Assembly: GCA_030837965.1 (NCBI GenBank)
Contig: JAUTXP010000056.1
Span: forward strand, 1-64,000
Reading direction: 5' to 3'
DNA length: 64,000 bases
DNA from: Acidimicrobiaceae bacterium
Lineage (GTDB): Bacteria > Actinomycetota > Acidimicrobiia > Acidimicrobiales > JAUTXP01
The position numbers and the translations under genes are program-made. Shown piece by piece: positions 11,702 to 22,137 of the stretch (within the stretch, counting starts at the first letter, position 1; the number at the start of each line of letters is the position of its first letter). The notes under the pieces are model-generated. The model was given only the letters and a program-made list of their open reading frames with translations. It was not told where the DNA came from and ran no database searches.

Positions 11702-12796
11702 TCAGGTGATGGCGAGCATGCGCTCCAAGGCCACCTTGGCCCAGCCCGCCGTGTCCGCCTCGACGGTGATGCGGTTCACGACCGTGCCCTCGACCAGGTT
11801 CTCGAGCACCCAGGCCAGATGGGGGGCATCGATGCGGAACATGGTCGAGCACGGGCAGACCAGCGGGTCGAGCGACACGACCGTCTTGCCCGGCGACTCG
11901 TTGTCCAGCCGTTGGACGAGATGGATCTCGGTGCCCACGCCGATGATCGAGCCCTCTGGGGCCGCAGCCACGGCCTTGATGATGGCGTCGGTCGACCCCA
12001 CCTGGTCGGCCACCTCCACCACGTCGTGCGAGCACTCGGGATGCACGACGACGATGCCGTCGGGGTACTGGGCCCGGAAGGCGCTCACGTGCTCGGGCCG
12101 GAAGCGCTGGTGCACTGAGCAATGGCCCTTCCAAAGGAGCAGCGTCGCCTCTTTGACGTCTCGCTCGGCCAGCCCACCCAGATCGAGGCGCGGGTTCCAC
12201 ACCCGCATGTCCTGGGCGCCGAACCCGAGTTGGTAGCCGGTGTTGCGGCCCAAGTGCTGGTCGGGGAAGAAGAGCACCTTGTTGCCCTGGCCCAAGGCCC
12301 ACGTGAGCACGGCCTTGGCGTTGGACGACGTGCACACCGACCCGCCCTGTCTGCCCACGAACGCCTTCAGCGCGGCCGACGAGTTCATGTAGGTGACGGG
12401 CACGACTTGCTCGATGTCCGTCACCGCGGCGATGGCCTCCCACGCCTCCTCGACCTCGTCGATGTCGGCCATGTCGGCCATCGAGCAGCCTGCGTTGAGG
12501 TCGGGGAGGATCACCTGCTGGTGGTCGGCGGTGAGGATGTCGGCCGACTCGGCCATGAAGTGCACGCCGCAGAACACCACGAACTCGGCTTGGTGGCTGT
12601 CGGCCGCCAGGCGGGACAGTCCGAACGAGTCGCCTCGGTGGTCGGCCCAGCGCATGACCTCGTCGCGCTGGTAGTGGTGGCCGAGGATGAGGAGGCGGTC
12701 GCCGAGTGCCGCCCGGGCGGCGGCGATCCACTCGGCCAGGTCCTCAGGCGCGGCCTTGCTGTAGCGATCGGGTAACGGACTCTGGAGCCGAAGCAT
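11702..12796 (-). CDS. nadA: Quinolinate synthase A
   Basis: Condenses iminoaspartate with dihydroxyacetone phosphate to quinolinate in de novo NAD synthesis, using a 4Fe-4S cluster. The 364-residue protein has LILGHHYQRDEV, the cluster cysteines in NAGCSMAD, HPECSHDVVE and CPCSTM, and the conserved HYQ, SNAK and PDQHLG motifs. nadB and nadC, its usual partners, are not adjacent. It is divergent from uvrC with about 157 bp between the starts. Confidence 0.96.
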   Translation of the reverse strand: MLRLQSPLPDRYSKAAPEDLAEWIAAARAALGDRLLILGHHYQRDEVMRWADHRGDSFGLSRLAADSHQAEFVVFCGVHFMAESADILTADHQQVILPDLNAGCSMADMADIDEVEEAWEAIAAVTDIEQVVPVTYMNSSAALKAFVGRQGGSVCTSSNAKAVLTWALGQGNKVLFFPDQHLGRNTGYQLGFGAQDMRVWNPRLDLGGLAERDVKEATLLLWKGHCSVHQRFRPEHVSAFRAQYPDGIVVVHPECSHDVVEVADQVGSTDAIIKAVAAAPEGSIIGVGTEIHLVQRLDNESPGKTVVSLDPLVCPCSTMFRIDAPHLAWVLENLVEGTVVNRITVEADTAGWAKVALERMLAIT

Positions 12797-12953
12797 CGTT
12801 TGTAGCCCCCCTGCGGGAGTGGCTCCGATTGCGGCCGGCGGGGACAGCCTGGTCGCCCATCCGCGGGGTTGTCGGCCTCGGAGCTGAATATGTCGCCGGA
12901 GACCAGGCCGGCGTTGCGTCCAAGTGTATTCGTGACGCTGCTATTCCTGTGGT

Positions 12954-14903
12954 GTGACCCTTGCCCGACCGCCGGCCGGCACCATCCCGGACTCGCCCGG
13001 CTCCTATCAGTTCAAGGACGGCGACGGCCGGGTCATCTACGTGGGCAAGGCCAAGTCGCTGCGGTCGCGGCTGTCGAACTACTTCTCCGACCCGCGGACG
13101 CTGCCGCCTCGAACGGCCCAGATGGTGGCGTGCGCCGAGTCGGTCGAGTGGATCGAGGTGCGCAACGAGGTCGAGGCGCTGATGTTGGAGTACAGCCTCA
13201 TCAAGCAGCACCGGCCCCGCGTCAACATCCGGCTGCGCGACGACAAGTCGTATCCCTTCCTCGCCATCACCCTCGACGACGAGTGGCCCCGGGCCATGGT
13301 CATGCGGGGGCACAAGCGCAAGGGGGTGCGCTATTTCGGGCCGTACGGGCACGCCTACGCCATCCGAGAGACGCTCGACCTGCTGTTGCGCACGTTCCCC
13401 ATCCGCACGTGCTCCGACAACAAGTTCCAGCGCCACGAGCGCCAAGGCCGGCCGTGCCTGCTCTTCCACATCGAGAAGTGCTCGGGGCCGTGCGTGCGCG
13501 AGATCGAGGACGTGGACTACGCCGAGCTGGTCGGCGAGTTGATCCGCTTCCTCGAAGGCGACACCGCGCCGGTGCTGCGCAGGCTCGAGTCGCAGATGAA
13601 GGAGGCCGCGTCCCGCCAGGAGTACGAACTGGCCGCCCGGTCGCGCGACCGACTGGGCTCGGTGCGCAAGGCCATCGAGAAGCAGGCCATGGTCACCGAG
13701 AAGGCCGAGGACCTCGACGTCATCGGGCTGGCCGAGGACGAGTTGGAGGCCGCGGTCCAGATCTTCTATGTGCGCAGGGGCCGGGTCGTGGGGCGCAAGG
13801 GGTTCGTCGTCGACAAGGTCGAGGACCTGTCCCGACCCCAGCTCATCGGCCGTATCTTCGAACAGCTCTATGCCGAGTCGGCGCTCGACCTGCCCCGCGA
13901 GGTCATCGTCCCCGACCTGCCCGACGACCCGCCCTTCTACGAGGAGTGGCTCGAACTCCTCCGGGGCGCCCGCGTCTCCGTGCGAGTGCCGCAGCGAGGC
14001 GACAAGCGCGCCCTTCAGGAGATGGTCACCCGCAACGCGTCCGAGGAGTTCCTGCGCCATCGACTGCGCCGCTCGGCCGACCACAACGCCCGAGCCCGCG
14101 CCCTCACTGCGTTGCAGGACGAGCTCGGCCTGCCCGAGGCGCCGTTGCGGATCGAGTGCTTCGACATGAGCCACATCCAGGGCACCGATTACGTGGGCTC
14201 CATGGTGGTCATGGAGGACGGGCTGCCTAAGAAGTCCGAGTACCGCAGGTTCAAGGTGAAGACGGTCGGCGGCAACGACGACTACGCGGCCATGGAGGAG
14301 GTTCTCACCCGCCGGTTCACCGCCCTGCTCGCCGAGCGCGACCGGGGCCTGGTGCCCGAGGAAGGCTCTCGGCCGCGGAAGTTCCAGTACCCGCCGCAGC
14401 TTCTGTTGGTCGACGGTGGCAAGGGCCAGCTCGCGGTGGCCACCCGCGTGTTGGAGGACTTGGGCTTGGAGGACGAGGTGCCCGCGGCCTCGCTGGCCAA
14501 GCAGTTCGAGGAGGTCTACCTCCCTGGGCGGGCCGATCCCGTGCGCATCCCCCGACAGTCCGAGGCCCTCTATCTCCTACAGCGCATCCGCGACGAGGCC
14601 CACCGGTTCGCCATCACCTATCACCGGCAGTTGCGGGGCAAGCGCATGACCCAGTCGGTGCTCGACGAGATTCCCGGCCTGGGCCCGACCCGCAAGAAGC
14701 GACTGGTCAAGGAGTTGGGGGGTGTCGCCGCGGTGAAGGCGGCGTCGCTGGAGACGCTGACCGCGTTCACCTGGCTGCCCGACCCGGTGGCCCGGGCCGT
14801 CTACGAGACGATCCACCGGGTTCTCCCTGACGAGGCTGGCGCCGGGGCCGCGGTTCGGCAAGACCCCCCGAATGGGGGGATTGACACGGAAGGGCATGAA
14901 TAG
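12954..14903 (+). CDS. uvrC: UvrABC excinuclease subunit C
   Basis: Dual-incision nuclease of nucleotide excision repair. The 649-residue protein shows an N-terminal GIY-YIG domain (SYQFKDGDGRVIYVGKAKSL, 3' incision), a UVR motif that binds UvrB (RQEYELAARSRDRL, near 215-235), an RNase H-like domain for the 5' incision (RIECFDMSHIQGTDYVGSMV, with Asp and His), and C-terminal helix-hairpin-helix motifs (IPGLGPTRKKRLVKELGG). The start is GTG. Its position ahead of rapZ-yvcK and the glycolytic genes is a conserved actinobacterial arrangement, here interrupted by four unrelated genes. Confidence 0.97.
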   Translation: MTLARPPAGTIPDSPGSYQFKDGDGRVIYVGKAKSLRSRLSNYFSDPRTLPPRTAQMVACAESVEWIEVRNEVEALMLEYSLIKQHRPRVNIRLRDDKSYPFLAITLDDEWPRAMVMRGHKRKGVRYFGPYGHAYAIRETLDLLLRTFPIRTCSDNKFQRHERQGRPCLLFHIEKCSGPCVREIEDVDYAELVGELIRFLEGDTAPVLRRLESQMKEAASRQEYELAARSRDRLGSVRKAIEKQAMVTEKAEDLDVIGLAEDELEAAVQIFYVRRGRVVGRKGFVVDKVEDLSRPQLIGRIFEQLYAESALDLPREVIVPDLPDDPPFYEEWLELLRGARVSVRVPQRGDKRALQEMVTRNASEEFLRHRLRRSADHNARARALTALQDELGLPEAPLRIECFDMSHIQGTDYVGSMVVMEDGLPKKSEYRRFKVKTVGGNDDYAAMEEVLTRRFTALLAERDRGLVPEEGSRPRKFQYPPQLLLVDGGKGQLAVATRVLEDLGLEDEVPAASLAKQFEEVYLPGRADPVRIPRQSEALYLLQRIRDEAHRFAITYHRQLRGKRMTQSVLDEIPGLGPTRKKRLVKELGGVAAVKAASLETLTAFTWLPDPVARAVYETIHRVLPDEAGAGAAVRQDPPNGGIDTEGHE

Positions 14904-14917
14904 TTGCATGCCGACCC

Positions 14918-15532
14918 GTGCTGCGAGTTGTGCTCATCGTCTCTCTTTTGTCGCTCGTGCTCGGGGGCGCAGGCTGTGATCGACGGGGCGGGGGCGATGG
15001 CCGTGATCGGGACACCCTGCCGCCGCCGCCCAAGACCACGTCGACCACCGCGCCCTCGTTCGACGTCCCCGCGGTCATCGACGCGGCCTACGTCGGCCGG
15101 GTCATGCAGGCGCTCGATCACGTGTACGGGGATGGCGTCCGGCACCTGGCGGTCAGTCGGAGCGTGGACGAGGAGTTCCTGAAGCACCTCCTCGCCATCC
15201 ACAACCCCCGCATCTTTCAGTTGGCCCAAGACCTCTGGGTCAAGATCCAGGCCCGCGGTTTCGAAGGCCTGGCCGCCACTCCCGCGGACCCGGTGACTCG
15301 GGTCGACAAGCTGCTCCGGGCCGACCGTGACTGCATCCTGATCGAAGGCGACCGCAACCTTTCGCCGTTACACGCACAGGACGACCCCACCAATCACGAC
15401 CGCTATGTGGCCCTCAGCCCATTACGGCCGGACCGAAACCCGGTGGCCCTCAACCAGACCCCGTGGGCCATCAACTTTTCGGGACAGCGTACGGACGGCT
15501 CTGTACCGGAGGACGCGTGCGTCGCGCAGTAG
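14918..15532 (+). CDS. Putative lipoprotein of unknown function
   Basis: A 204-residue exported protein not recognised as any family. The N-terminus LRVVLIVSLLSLVLGGAGC ends in a lipobox-like GAGC with C20 as lipid anchor, followed by a Gly/Arg/Asp linker and a Pro/Thr stretch typical of surface proteins. The mature part (about 45-204) is probably globular and mostly helical. The GTG start is 14 nt after the uvrC stop. The 3' end overlaps the next exported protein by 16 bp, so the two may work together at the cell surface. Confidence 0.65.
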   Translation: MLRVVLIVSLLSLVLGGAGCDRRGGGDGRDRDTLPPPPKTTSTTAPSFDVPAVIDAAYVGRVMQALDHVYGDGVRHLAVSRSVDEEFLKHLLAIHNPRIFQLAQDLWVKIQARGFEGLAATPADPVTRVDKLLRADRDCILIEGDRNLSPLHAQDDPTNHDRYVALSPLRPDRNPVALNQTPWAINFSGQRTDGSVPEDACVAQ

Positions 15533-16308
15533 TGCTGTTGGCCGTTGCCCTCTGGCTGACCCCAGCGCGGGTCGCCGCTGTCGAGGCCTGGCAGTTTGAC
15601 GAAGGTGCGCTCGCGGTTCACGACCACCAACCTGGTGACGCGGGGGCGCCGGGCGGTGGCGGGGATGGCGTGTCGGCGGGGGGCGGGGTGGGGCGGTCAT
15701 GGTTCGCGTACTGGACCATCGGGTGGACGGGGGACCGGTTCTGTCGGCAACGGCGGGTCACCACCGACCCGGCCTTGGCCGACGCCTACAACTTCGCCTT
15801 CCACCGCCAGTTCGCGGGCGGCAACGCCGCGGGCAACGCCGACCTGTGCCCGGCCAACGTGGCCGTCACCCCTGTCCTCGTCCCCACGCCCGACCAGGTG
15901 GCCCGCGACTTCTGGGACGTGCGCCTGCTGCCCGCCCCAACCCTGCGAGTCGTCCCCGACTATGCCATCACCGGCAAGCCCGTCTATCTCGAAATCGAGG
16001 GCGACCTGAGCCGGCACTTCGACGTGCCCGACCCCTTGGGCCCGCCCATCGCCATCGATGCCACCAGCCACTACGTCGTCGATTGGGGCGACGGCACCGT
16101 CCAGCGCACCACCTCGCACGGCGGGCCCTGGCCGGACGGCGACCTCACCCACGTCTACACCACGTCCCACCCCGGTCGGGTTTTGCGGGTGACCCAAGAG
16201 TGGTCGGCCGCGTGGCGGGCGGGCGACCAACAGGGGACGCTCGACATGCTTCAGACGCAGGGCGGGCTCACTCTCCCTGTCACCCAGGTCCAAGCTGTTC
16301 GAAGCTGA
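15517..16308 (+). CDS. Secreted protein of unknown function with a PKD-like segment
   Basis: The GTG at 15517, preceded by GGAGG with short spacing, gives 263 residues beginning RRAVVLLAVALWLTPARVAA, a clear signal peptide. After a Gly-rich linker, the body contains conserved-looking WFAYWTIGWTGDRFC and a C-terminal VDWGDGTVQRTT ... HVYTTSHPGRVLRVT, the signature turn of PKD/Ig-like extracellular domains. It overlaps the preceding lipoprotein gene. No catalytic motif is visible; an extracellular binding or structural role is the best guess. Confidence 0.65.
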   Translation: MRRAVVLLAVALWLTPARVAAVEAWQFDEGALAVHDHQPGDAGAPGGGGDGVSAGGGVGRSWFAYWTIGWTGDRFCRQRRVTTDPALADAYNFAFHRQFAGGNAAGNADLCPANVAVTPVLVPTPDQVARDFWDVRLLPAPTLRVVPDYAITGKPVYLEIEGDLSRHFDVPDPLGPPIAIDATSHYVVDWGDGTVQRTTSHGGPWPDGDLTHVYTTSHPGRVLRVTQEWSAAWRAGDQQGTLDMLQTQGGLTLPVTQVQAVRS

Positions 16309-16338
16309 CCACAACAGGGGACCGACTAGACACACGCC

Positions 16339-17085
16339 GTGCCTGACGCCTGGCCGACCGAGCAGTGGCCCGAGGACGAGTCGATCAACCGCTGGTGGCA
16401 GGACGGCTTCACCGATGGTGCCGACCCCGAGTACGAGGAGCAGATCCTCCCACTTGCCCGCCACCACCTTCAGGGCGCGCGAAACGTCCTCGACGTCGGC
16501 ACCGGCGAAGGCCAGCTCGCCCGGATGGCCGTGGGAGTCGAAGGCGTCGAGTGCGTGGTCGGCGTGGACCCGACTGCGGCTCAGCTCTCGGCCGCGCGCC
16601 TCCGGGCGGGCGGCCCGGCGTATGTGCGCGGTGGGGCCGCCCGCCTACCCTTCCCGGACGCGGGGTTCGATGCCGTTGTGGCCTGCCTCGTGTTCGAGCA
16701 CATCGACGACGTCGACTCGGCCATCGCCGAAGTCGGGCGTGTGCTCGCGCCAGGCGGGCGTTTTCTGTTCTTCCTCAACCACCCGCTGTTACAGGCGCCC
16801 GGCAGCGGCTGGGTGGACGACCACATCCTCGAAGAGCAGTACTGGCGCATCGGCCCGTACCTGATCGAGGACAAGTCGCTCGAAGAGGTGGACCATGGCG
16901 TGGTCCTCCCCTTCATCCACCGTCCGCTGTCGCGCTACGTGAACGCGCTGGCCGACGTGGGCCTGCTCGTCACCCGCCTGGAGGAGCCGGCCCCACCACC
17001 GGGGTTCCTCGAGCGGGCGGACGAGTACGCCCACGCGGCCGCGTTCCCGCGCCTGTTGTTCATGCGGGCAGAGAAGCTCGCCTGA
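16339..17085 (+). CDS. Class I SAM-dependent methyltransferase
   Basis: This 248-residue protein has the SAM-binding motif I VLDVGTGEGQLARMA (about 50-64), the acidic end of strand 2 in VVGVDPTAAQLSAARLRAGG, and motif IV/post-motif VVACLVFEHIDDVDSAIAEVGRVLAPGG, as in UbiE/Methyltransf_11 proteins. The substrate is unknown. It starts with GTG 30 nt after the secreted-protein gene. Its 3' end overlaps the convergent AbiEi/DUF559-like gene by 26 bp. Confidence 0.85.
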   Translation: MPDAWPTEQWPEDESINRWWQDGFTDGADPEYEEQILPLARHHLQGARNVLDVGTGEGQLARMAVGVEGVECVVGVDPTAAQLSAARLRAGGPAYVRGGAARLPFPDAGFDAVVACLVFEHIDDVDSAIAEVGRVLAPGGRFLFFLNHPLLQAPGSGWVDDHILEEQYWRIGPYLIEDKSLEEVDHGVVLPFIHRPLSRYVNALADVGLLVTRLEEPAPPPGFLERADEYAHAAAFPRLLFMRAEKLA

Positions 17086-18136
17086 TCACCTCCCTTCGGA
17101 TCTCGGCCACGACCGCGGCGGGTCGCTGCCAGACGTCTTCCGGGGTGAAGACGAGGATCGTCCACCCGAGTGCGGCCAGTCGCCGGCGGCGGGCGTGGTC
17201 GCGGGCTGCCTGCCTCGGCCCACCGTGGAACTCGAAGCCGTCCACTTCCAGGCCCACGTACAGGTCGGGATAGGCGAGGTCGATGCGGTAGCTGCCGCCC
17301 AAGACCTCGTGCTCGGCCACGGGGTCGGGCAGCCCGGCTCGATGTATGAGCCGGGCCAGGGCGTTCTGCACCACGCTGGGCGAGCGCATCGAGATCGGGC
17401 CGCAGCCGTCGAGCATCAGCTCCAGGGCCGGCCCACCGGGCTTGCCGTGTTCGCGGACCCGGGCCAGCTCGGCGCGGACGGCCGTGGGCGTGAACAGCCG
17501 GCTGGCCACGCCTCGGTCGAAGGCAAGGGCCAACGAGTCGTCGTCTGGCGGCGCGTTGCGCAGGACGCCGGCCAAGTCGAACATCGTGCGGAGCGGATTG
17601 GTGACCGGGATGCCGTGGCGCACCGACGGCGCCCCCGGCTCGCGGATGCGGTGGAGAACGACGCCGGCCGCCCCGGCCACAGCCGACCCGGCGCGCTCGT
17701 GGTCGATGCTGACCTCCACGCACGGCTTGTCGACCAGGCCCCAGAGCCAGGCCGCGGCCCGGTGTGAGGCCAAGGCGCTGGGCCCGCACGCCAGCACCGC
17801 GGCCAGGAGCCGAGCGAGGTCGGTGAACGGCGCTGCCGTCAGCCGGTACACCCCCCGGTGCACGAGGCGGTAGCGGCCAGAAGCCAGACGACGCTCGATC
17901 ATCCGGCCGGTTAAACCCGCGCCGAGGAGCTGAGCGCGGGAGGCGACGCCGTGCTGACCGAGCAGGATGACGTCGGCCCGGTGGTCCCGGGCATCTGGGT
18001 GCAGTTGGCCACCGCGGCGGTGGTCAAGTACGCCCAAATGCAGAGGGCCACCACCGTCCGGCGCGGGAGGGGCGGGCGTCGTCGCGGCCGGGCGAGGGCA
18101 GGGCCGGGGTTGGCGCGAAACCGTTGAGGAACGCAT
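17060..18136 (-). CDS. AbiEi-like N-terminal domain fused to a DUF559 (Vsr-like) domain
   Basis: A minus-strand protein with an AbiEi-type winged-helix start (LGQHGVASRAQLLGAGLTGRMI ... RYRLVHRGVYRL). Its C-terminal DUF559 domain (YRIDLAYPDLYVGLEVDGFEFHG ... LAALGWTILVFTPEDVW) is of the PD-(D/E)XK/Vsr fold. Such fusions are common and scattered in Actinomycetota. They are usually labelled type IV toxin-antitoxin AbiEi family or endonuclease-like, with no proven activity. The ATG at 18136 gives about 358 residues, but the first 50-60 look unconserved; the true start could be a rare codon near 17990-18000. It is divergent from rapZ. Confidence 0.7.
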   Translation of the reverse strand: MRSSTVSRQPRPCPRPAATTPAPPAPDGGGPLHLGVLDHRRGGQLHPDARDHRADVILLGQHGVASRAQLLGAGLTGRMIERRLASGRYRLVHRGVYRLTAAPFTDLARLLAAVLACGPSALASHRAAAWLWGLVDKPCVEVSIDHERAGSAVAGAAGVVLHRIREPGAPSVRHGIPVTNPLRTMFDLAGVLRNAPPDDDSLALAFDRGVASRLFTPTAVRAELARVREHGKPGGPALELMLDGCGPISMRSPSVVQNALARLIHRAGLPDPVAEHEVLGGSYRIDLAYPDLYVGLEVDGFEFHGGPRQAARDHARRRRLAALGWTILVFTPEDVWQRPAAVVAEIRREVIRRASLPA

Positions 18137-18167
18137 AGGTCCGGCATCATGGCGACGGGGTGTGACA

Positions 18168-19031
18168 ATGACCCCGGTGAGCGAGTTCCTGATCATCACC
18201 GGCATGTCCGGGGCGGGCCGCAGTACGGCGGCCGACACGTTCGAGGACGGCGGCTGGTTCGTCATCGACAACATGCCCCCGGCCCTGATCGGCAAGGTGG
18301 CCGACCTGGTGACCAGGCCCGCCAGCGACATGGAGCGCGTCGCCCTGGTGGCGGGCCGGGGCGGGCCCGACTACGTCGACGACCTCACCACTGAGATCGC
18401 GGCCCTGCGGGTGGCGGGCCACGACGTGCGCATCCTGTTCCTCGACGCGCCCGACGACGTCCTCGTCCGCCGCTTCGAAGGCACGCGGCGGCGGCACCCC
18501 CTGGTGGCCGAGTCGGTGGCCCAGGGGATCAAGCGCGAGCGCGAGCTGTTGGAGCCGATCAAAAGCCAGGCCGACGTCGTGGTCGACACCGGCGACCTGA
18601 ACGTGCACCAGCTCCGAGGCAGGCTCATCGACCTGTTCGAGCGCAACGACCCCAACGTCGGCATGCAGACGACAGTCGTCAGCTTCGGCTACAAGTACGG
18701 CATCCCGCTCGACGTCGACCTCGTCTTCGACTGTCGCTTCCTGCCCAACCCGCACTGGATCGACGAGCTGCGCCCGCTGACCGGCCTGGACGAGCCCGTG
18801 CGCGAGTACGTCTTGGCCCAGCCCGACACGCAGGAGTTCCTGGCCAAGCTCGACGACCTCCTCGGCCTGCTGCTGCCGGCCTACCTCAAGGAGGGCAAGG
18901 CCTATCTCACGGTCGCGGTGGGCTGCACGGGCGGTCGGCACCGCAGTGTGGTGCTGGCCGAGGAAGTGGCCCACGTCGTCACGGGTCACGGCTTCAAGCC
19001 CACGCTCCTGCACAGGGACGTCCAGCGATGA
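18168..19031 (+). CDS. rapZ: RNase adapter/nucleotide-binding protein RapZ
   Basis: A 287-residue P-loop protein with Walker A GMSGAGRST, DLTTEIAALRVAGHDVRILFLDA, and the conserved C-terminal FGYKYGIPLDVDLVFDCRFLPNPHW and VAVGCTGGRHRSVVLAE. In Enterobacteria RapZ controls GlmZ decay and thus GlmS; in Actinobacteria it is conserved beside yvcK and linked to cell-wall precursor control. The ATG at 18168 is the start of family similarity. Its stop overlaps the yvcK start (ATGA). It is divergent from the AbiEi-like gene with about 30 bp between starts. Confidence 0.95.
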   Translation: MTPVSEFLIITGMSGAGRSTAADTFEDGGWFVIDNMPPALIGKVADLVTRPASDMERVALVAGRGGPDYVDDLTTEIAALRVAGHDVRILFLDAPDDVLVRRFEGTRRRHPLVAESVAQGIKRERELLEPIKSQADVVVDTGDLNVHQLRGRLIDLFERNDPNVGMQTTVVSFGYKYGIPLDVDLVFDCRFLPNPHWIDELRPLTGLDEPVREYVLAQPDTQEFLAKLDDLLGLLLPAYLKEGKAYLTVAVGCTGGRHRSVVLAEEVAHVVTGHGFKPTLLHRDVQR

Positions 19032-19984
19032 ACCCGCCGCCCCCGCCGCCGCCCCCGCGGCCCACGAAGCCCCCGCCCACGACCCCCACCCAAAAGAAGC
19101 CCAACGTGGTCGCCATCGGTGGCGGCCACGGCCTGGCCGCGACCCTCCAGGCGGCCAAGCGCTATGCAGGCCATGTCACCGCCATCGTGAGCGTGGCCGA
19201 CGACGGCGGGTCGAGCGGCAGGCTGCGAGAGGCCCTCGGCATCCCCGCGCCAGGCGACCTGCGCAAGTGCCTGGTGGCGTTGGCCCCGCCCGACCACACC
19301 ATGGCCCGCGCCTTCGAGCACCGCTTCGACGCGGGCGAGCTGGACGGCCACGCGCTCGGCAACCTGGTCATCGCCGCGCTGACCGCGGTGACCAAGGACT
19401 TCGTCGCCGCCCTGGACGAGGCGGGCAGGCTGATCGGCGTGGGCGGCCAAGGCCGGGTCCTGCCCGCTACCACCATGCCGGTCGTGCTCAAGGCCGAGGC
19501 CGCCAGCGGCTCGGTGGAGGGCCAGGTCAACGTCAGCACCACCGGCCGCATCTCCCACGTCTGCCTGGTCCCGCCCGACCCACCCGCGCCCCGGGATGCC
19601 ATTGAGGCCATCCGGGACGCTGATCAGGTCGTGATCGGGCCGGGCTCGCTCTTCACCAGCCTGCTCGCGGCCGTGGTGGTGCCCGGCATCAGGGACGCGC
19701 TTGCGGAGACCGACGCAATCAAGGTGTACGTGGCCAACCTGCGGCCCCAGGTACCGGAGACGGCAGGCTACGACGTGGCCGCCCACGTCGACGCCCTCAT
19801 CGCCCACGGCGTGGACGTCGACCTTGTGCTGTGCGACGAACGGGGCGCCGATCTCGGGGCAGAACGGGGTATGCCTCTTGGCGAGGTGGCGGCCCGAACG
19901 GTGGTCGCCACGCTCGCCAACGAGGATCGAACAGCCCACGACCCGGCGCAATTGGCAACCGCCTTGGCCGATCTGGTCGGATAG
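19028..19984 (+). CDS. yvcK: Gluconeogenesis factor YvcK/CofD-like protein
   Basis: A 318-residue member of the CofD/YvcK (UPF0052) family. In Bacillus and Mycobacterium it supports peptidoglycan synthesis and growth on gluconeogenic carbon, and binds UDP-GlcNAc. Visible motifs are VVAIGGGHGLAATLQAAK, SVADDGGSSGRLREALGIP, PGDLRKCL, HALGNLVIAAL and VIGPGSLFTSLLA. A run of prolines at residues 3-10 precedes the domain. It overlaps rapZ by 4 bp. The whiA gene that normally follows yvcK is absent; gap starts 28 nt later. Confidence 0.93.
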   Translation: MNPPPPPPPPRPTKPPPTTPTQKKPNVVAIGGGHGLAATLQAAKRYAGHVTAIVSVADDGGSSGRLREALGIPAPGDLRKCLVALAPPDHTMARAFEHRFDAGELDGHALGNLVIAALTAVTKDFVAALDEAGRLIGVGGQGRVLPATTMPVVLKAEAASGSVEGQVNVSTTGRISHVCLVPPDPPAPRDAIEAIRDADQVVIGPGSLFTSLLAAVVVPGIRDALAETDAIKVYVANLRPQVPETAGYDVAAHVDALIAHGVDVDLVLCDERGADLGAERGMPLGEVAARTVVATLANEDRTAHDPAQLATALADLVG

Positions 19985-20011
19985 GGGCACGACGGCAAGG
20001 AGGAGCACGGA

Positions 20012-21018
<1,007 letters not shown>

Positions 21019-21022
<4 letters not shown>

Positions 21023-22137
21023 TCCCGCACCTGGAGGACTTGCCGGACCCGTCCGGCAAGCGGGTGCTGCTGCGCGCCGACTTCAATGTCCCCATCACCC
21101 GCGGCGAGGACGCCGACGGCCAGGGCACGATCGACGACGACCTGCGCATCCGCGCCGCCCTCCCCACCATCCAGTGGCTGCTCGACCGCGGCGCCCACGT
21201 CACCGCTTGCAGCCACTTGGGCAGGCCGAAAGGCAAGCCCGATCCGAGGTACTCGATGGCCCCGGTGCGCGAGCGACTCGGCCAGTTGGCGCCGGGCGTC
21301 GAGCTGTTGGAGAACCTGCGATTCGACCCCGGCGAGGAGGCCAACGACCCCGCCTTCGTCCAACGGCTCATCGAGGGTCAGGACCTGTATGTGGACGACG
21401 CCTTCGGTGCCGCCCATCGGGCCCACGCCTCCATCGTCGGTCCGCCGCAGTTCCTTCCCAGCGCTGCAGGGCACCTGTTGGCCAAGGAGGTCGAGGTGCT
21501 GGGCGGCCTGCTCCACCAGCCGGGTCGGCCGTTCGTTTGCGTGCTCGGCGGGTCCAAGGTGAGCGACAAGCTCGGTGTCATCCAGGCCTTGTTGGACAAG
21601 GCTGATCGGCTCTTGATCGGCGGCGGCATGTGCTTCACCTTCCTCAAGGCCATGGGCCAACAGGTGGGGGAGTCCCTGCTCGAACCCGACCAGGTCGAGG
21701 TGTGCCAAAAGCTTCTGGCCGACGCGGGCGACCGCATCCTGCTGCCCTCGGACATCACCGGCCTCGGCCCCGACGACGCCGTGCGCCAGTTCGGACGTTC
21801 GCTGCCTGCGGGATGGAAGGGGCTCGACATCGGCCCCGGCAGCGCGGCCGAGTTCAGCGACGTCATCGCCGAGGCCCGCACCGTGTTCTGGAACGGCCCG
21901 ATGGGCGTGTTCGAGGACGAGCGCTTCGCGGCGGGCACCAGCACCGTGGCCCACGCGGTGGCCGGGTGTCGTGGCTTCACCGTCGTGGGCGGCGGCGACA
22001 GCGCCAGCGCGCTGGCCAAGTTCGGACTGGCCGACGACGTCGACCACGTGTCGACCGGCGGCGGCGCGTCCCTCGAGTTCATCGAGCAGGGCGACCTCCC
22101 CGGGTTGCAGGCCCTGCGGGAGGCACCCAATGCCTGA
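21019..22137 (+). CDS. pgk: Phosphoglycerate kinase
   Basis: Transfers phosphate from 1,3-bisphosphoglycerate to ADP. The only start giving the family N-terminus (IPHLEDLPDPSGKRVLLRADFNVP) is TTG at 21019, overlapping the gap stop. This yields 372 residues, somewhat shorter than the usual 390-400. Substrate and nucleotide motifs are present: SHLGRPKG, ENLRF, DDAFGAAHRAHAS, VLGGSKVSDK, NGPMGVFE and GGGDSASAL. Use of TTG with a 4-bp overlap implies that translation depends on gap translation. Confidence 0.95.
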
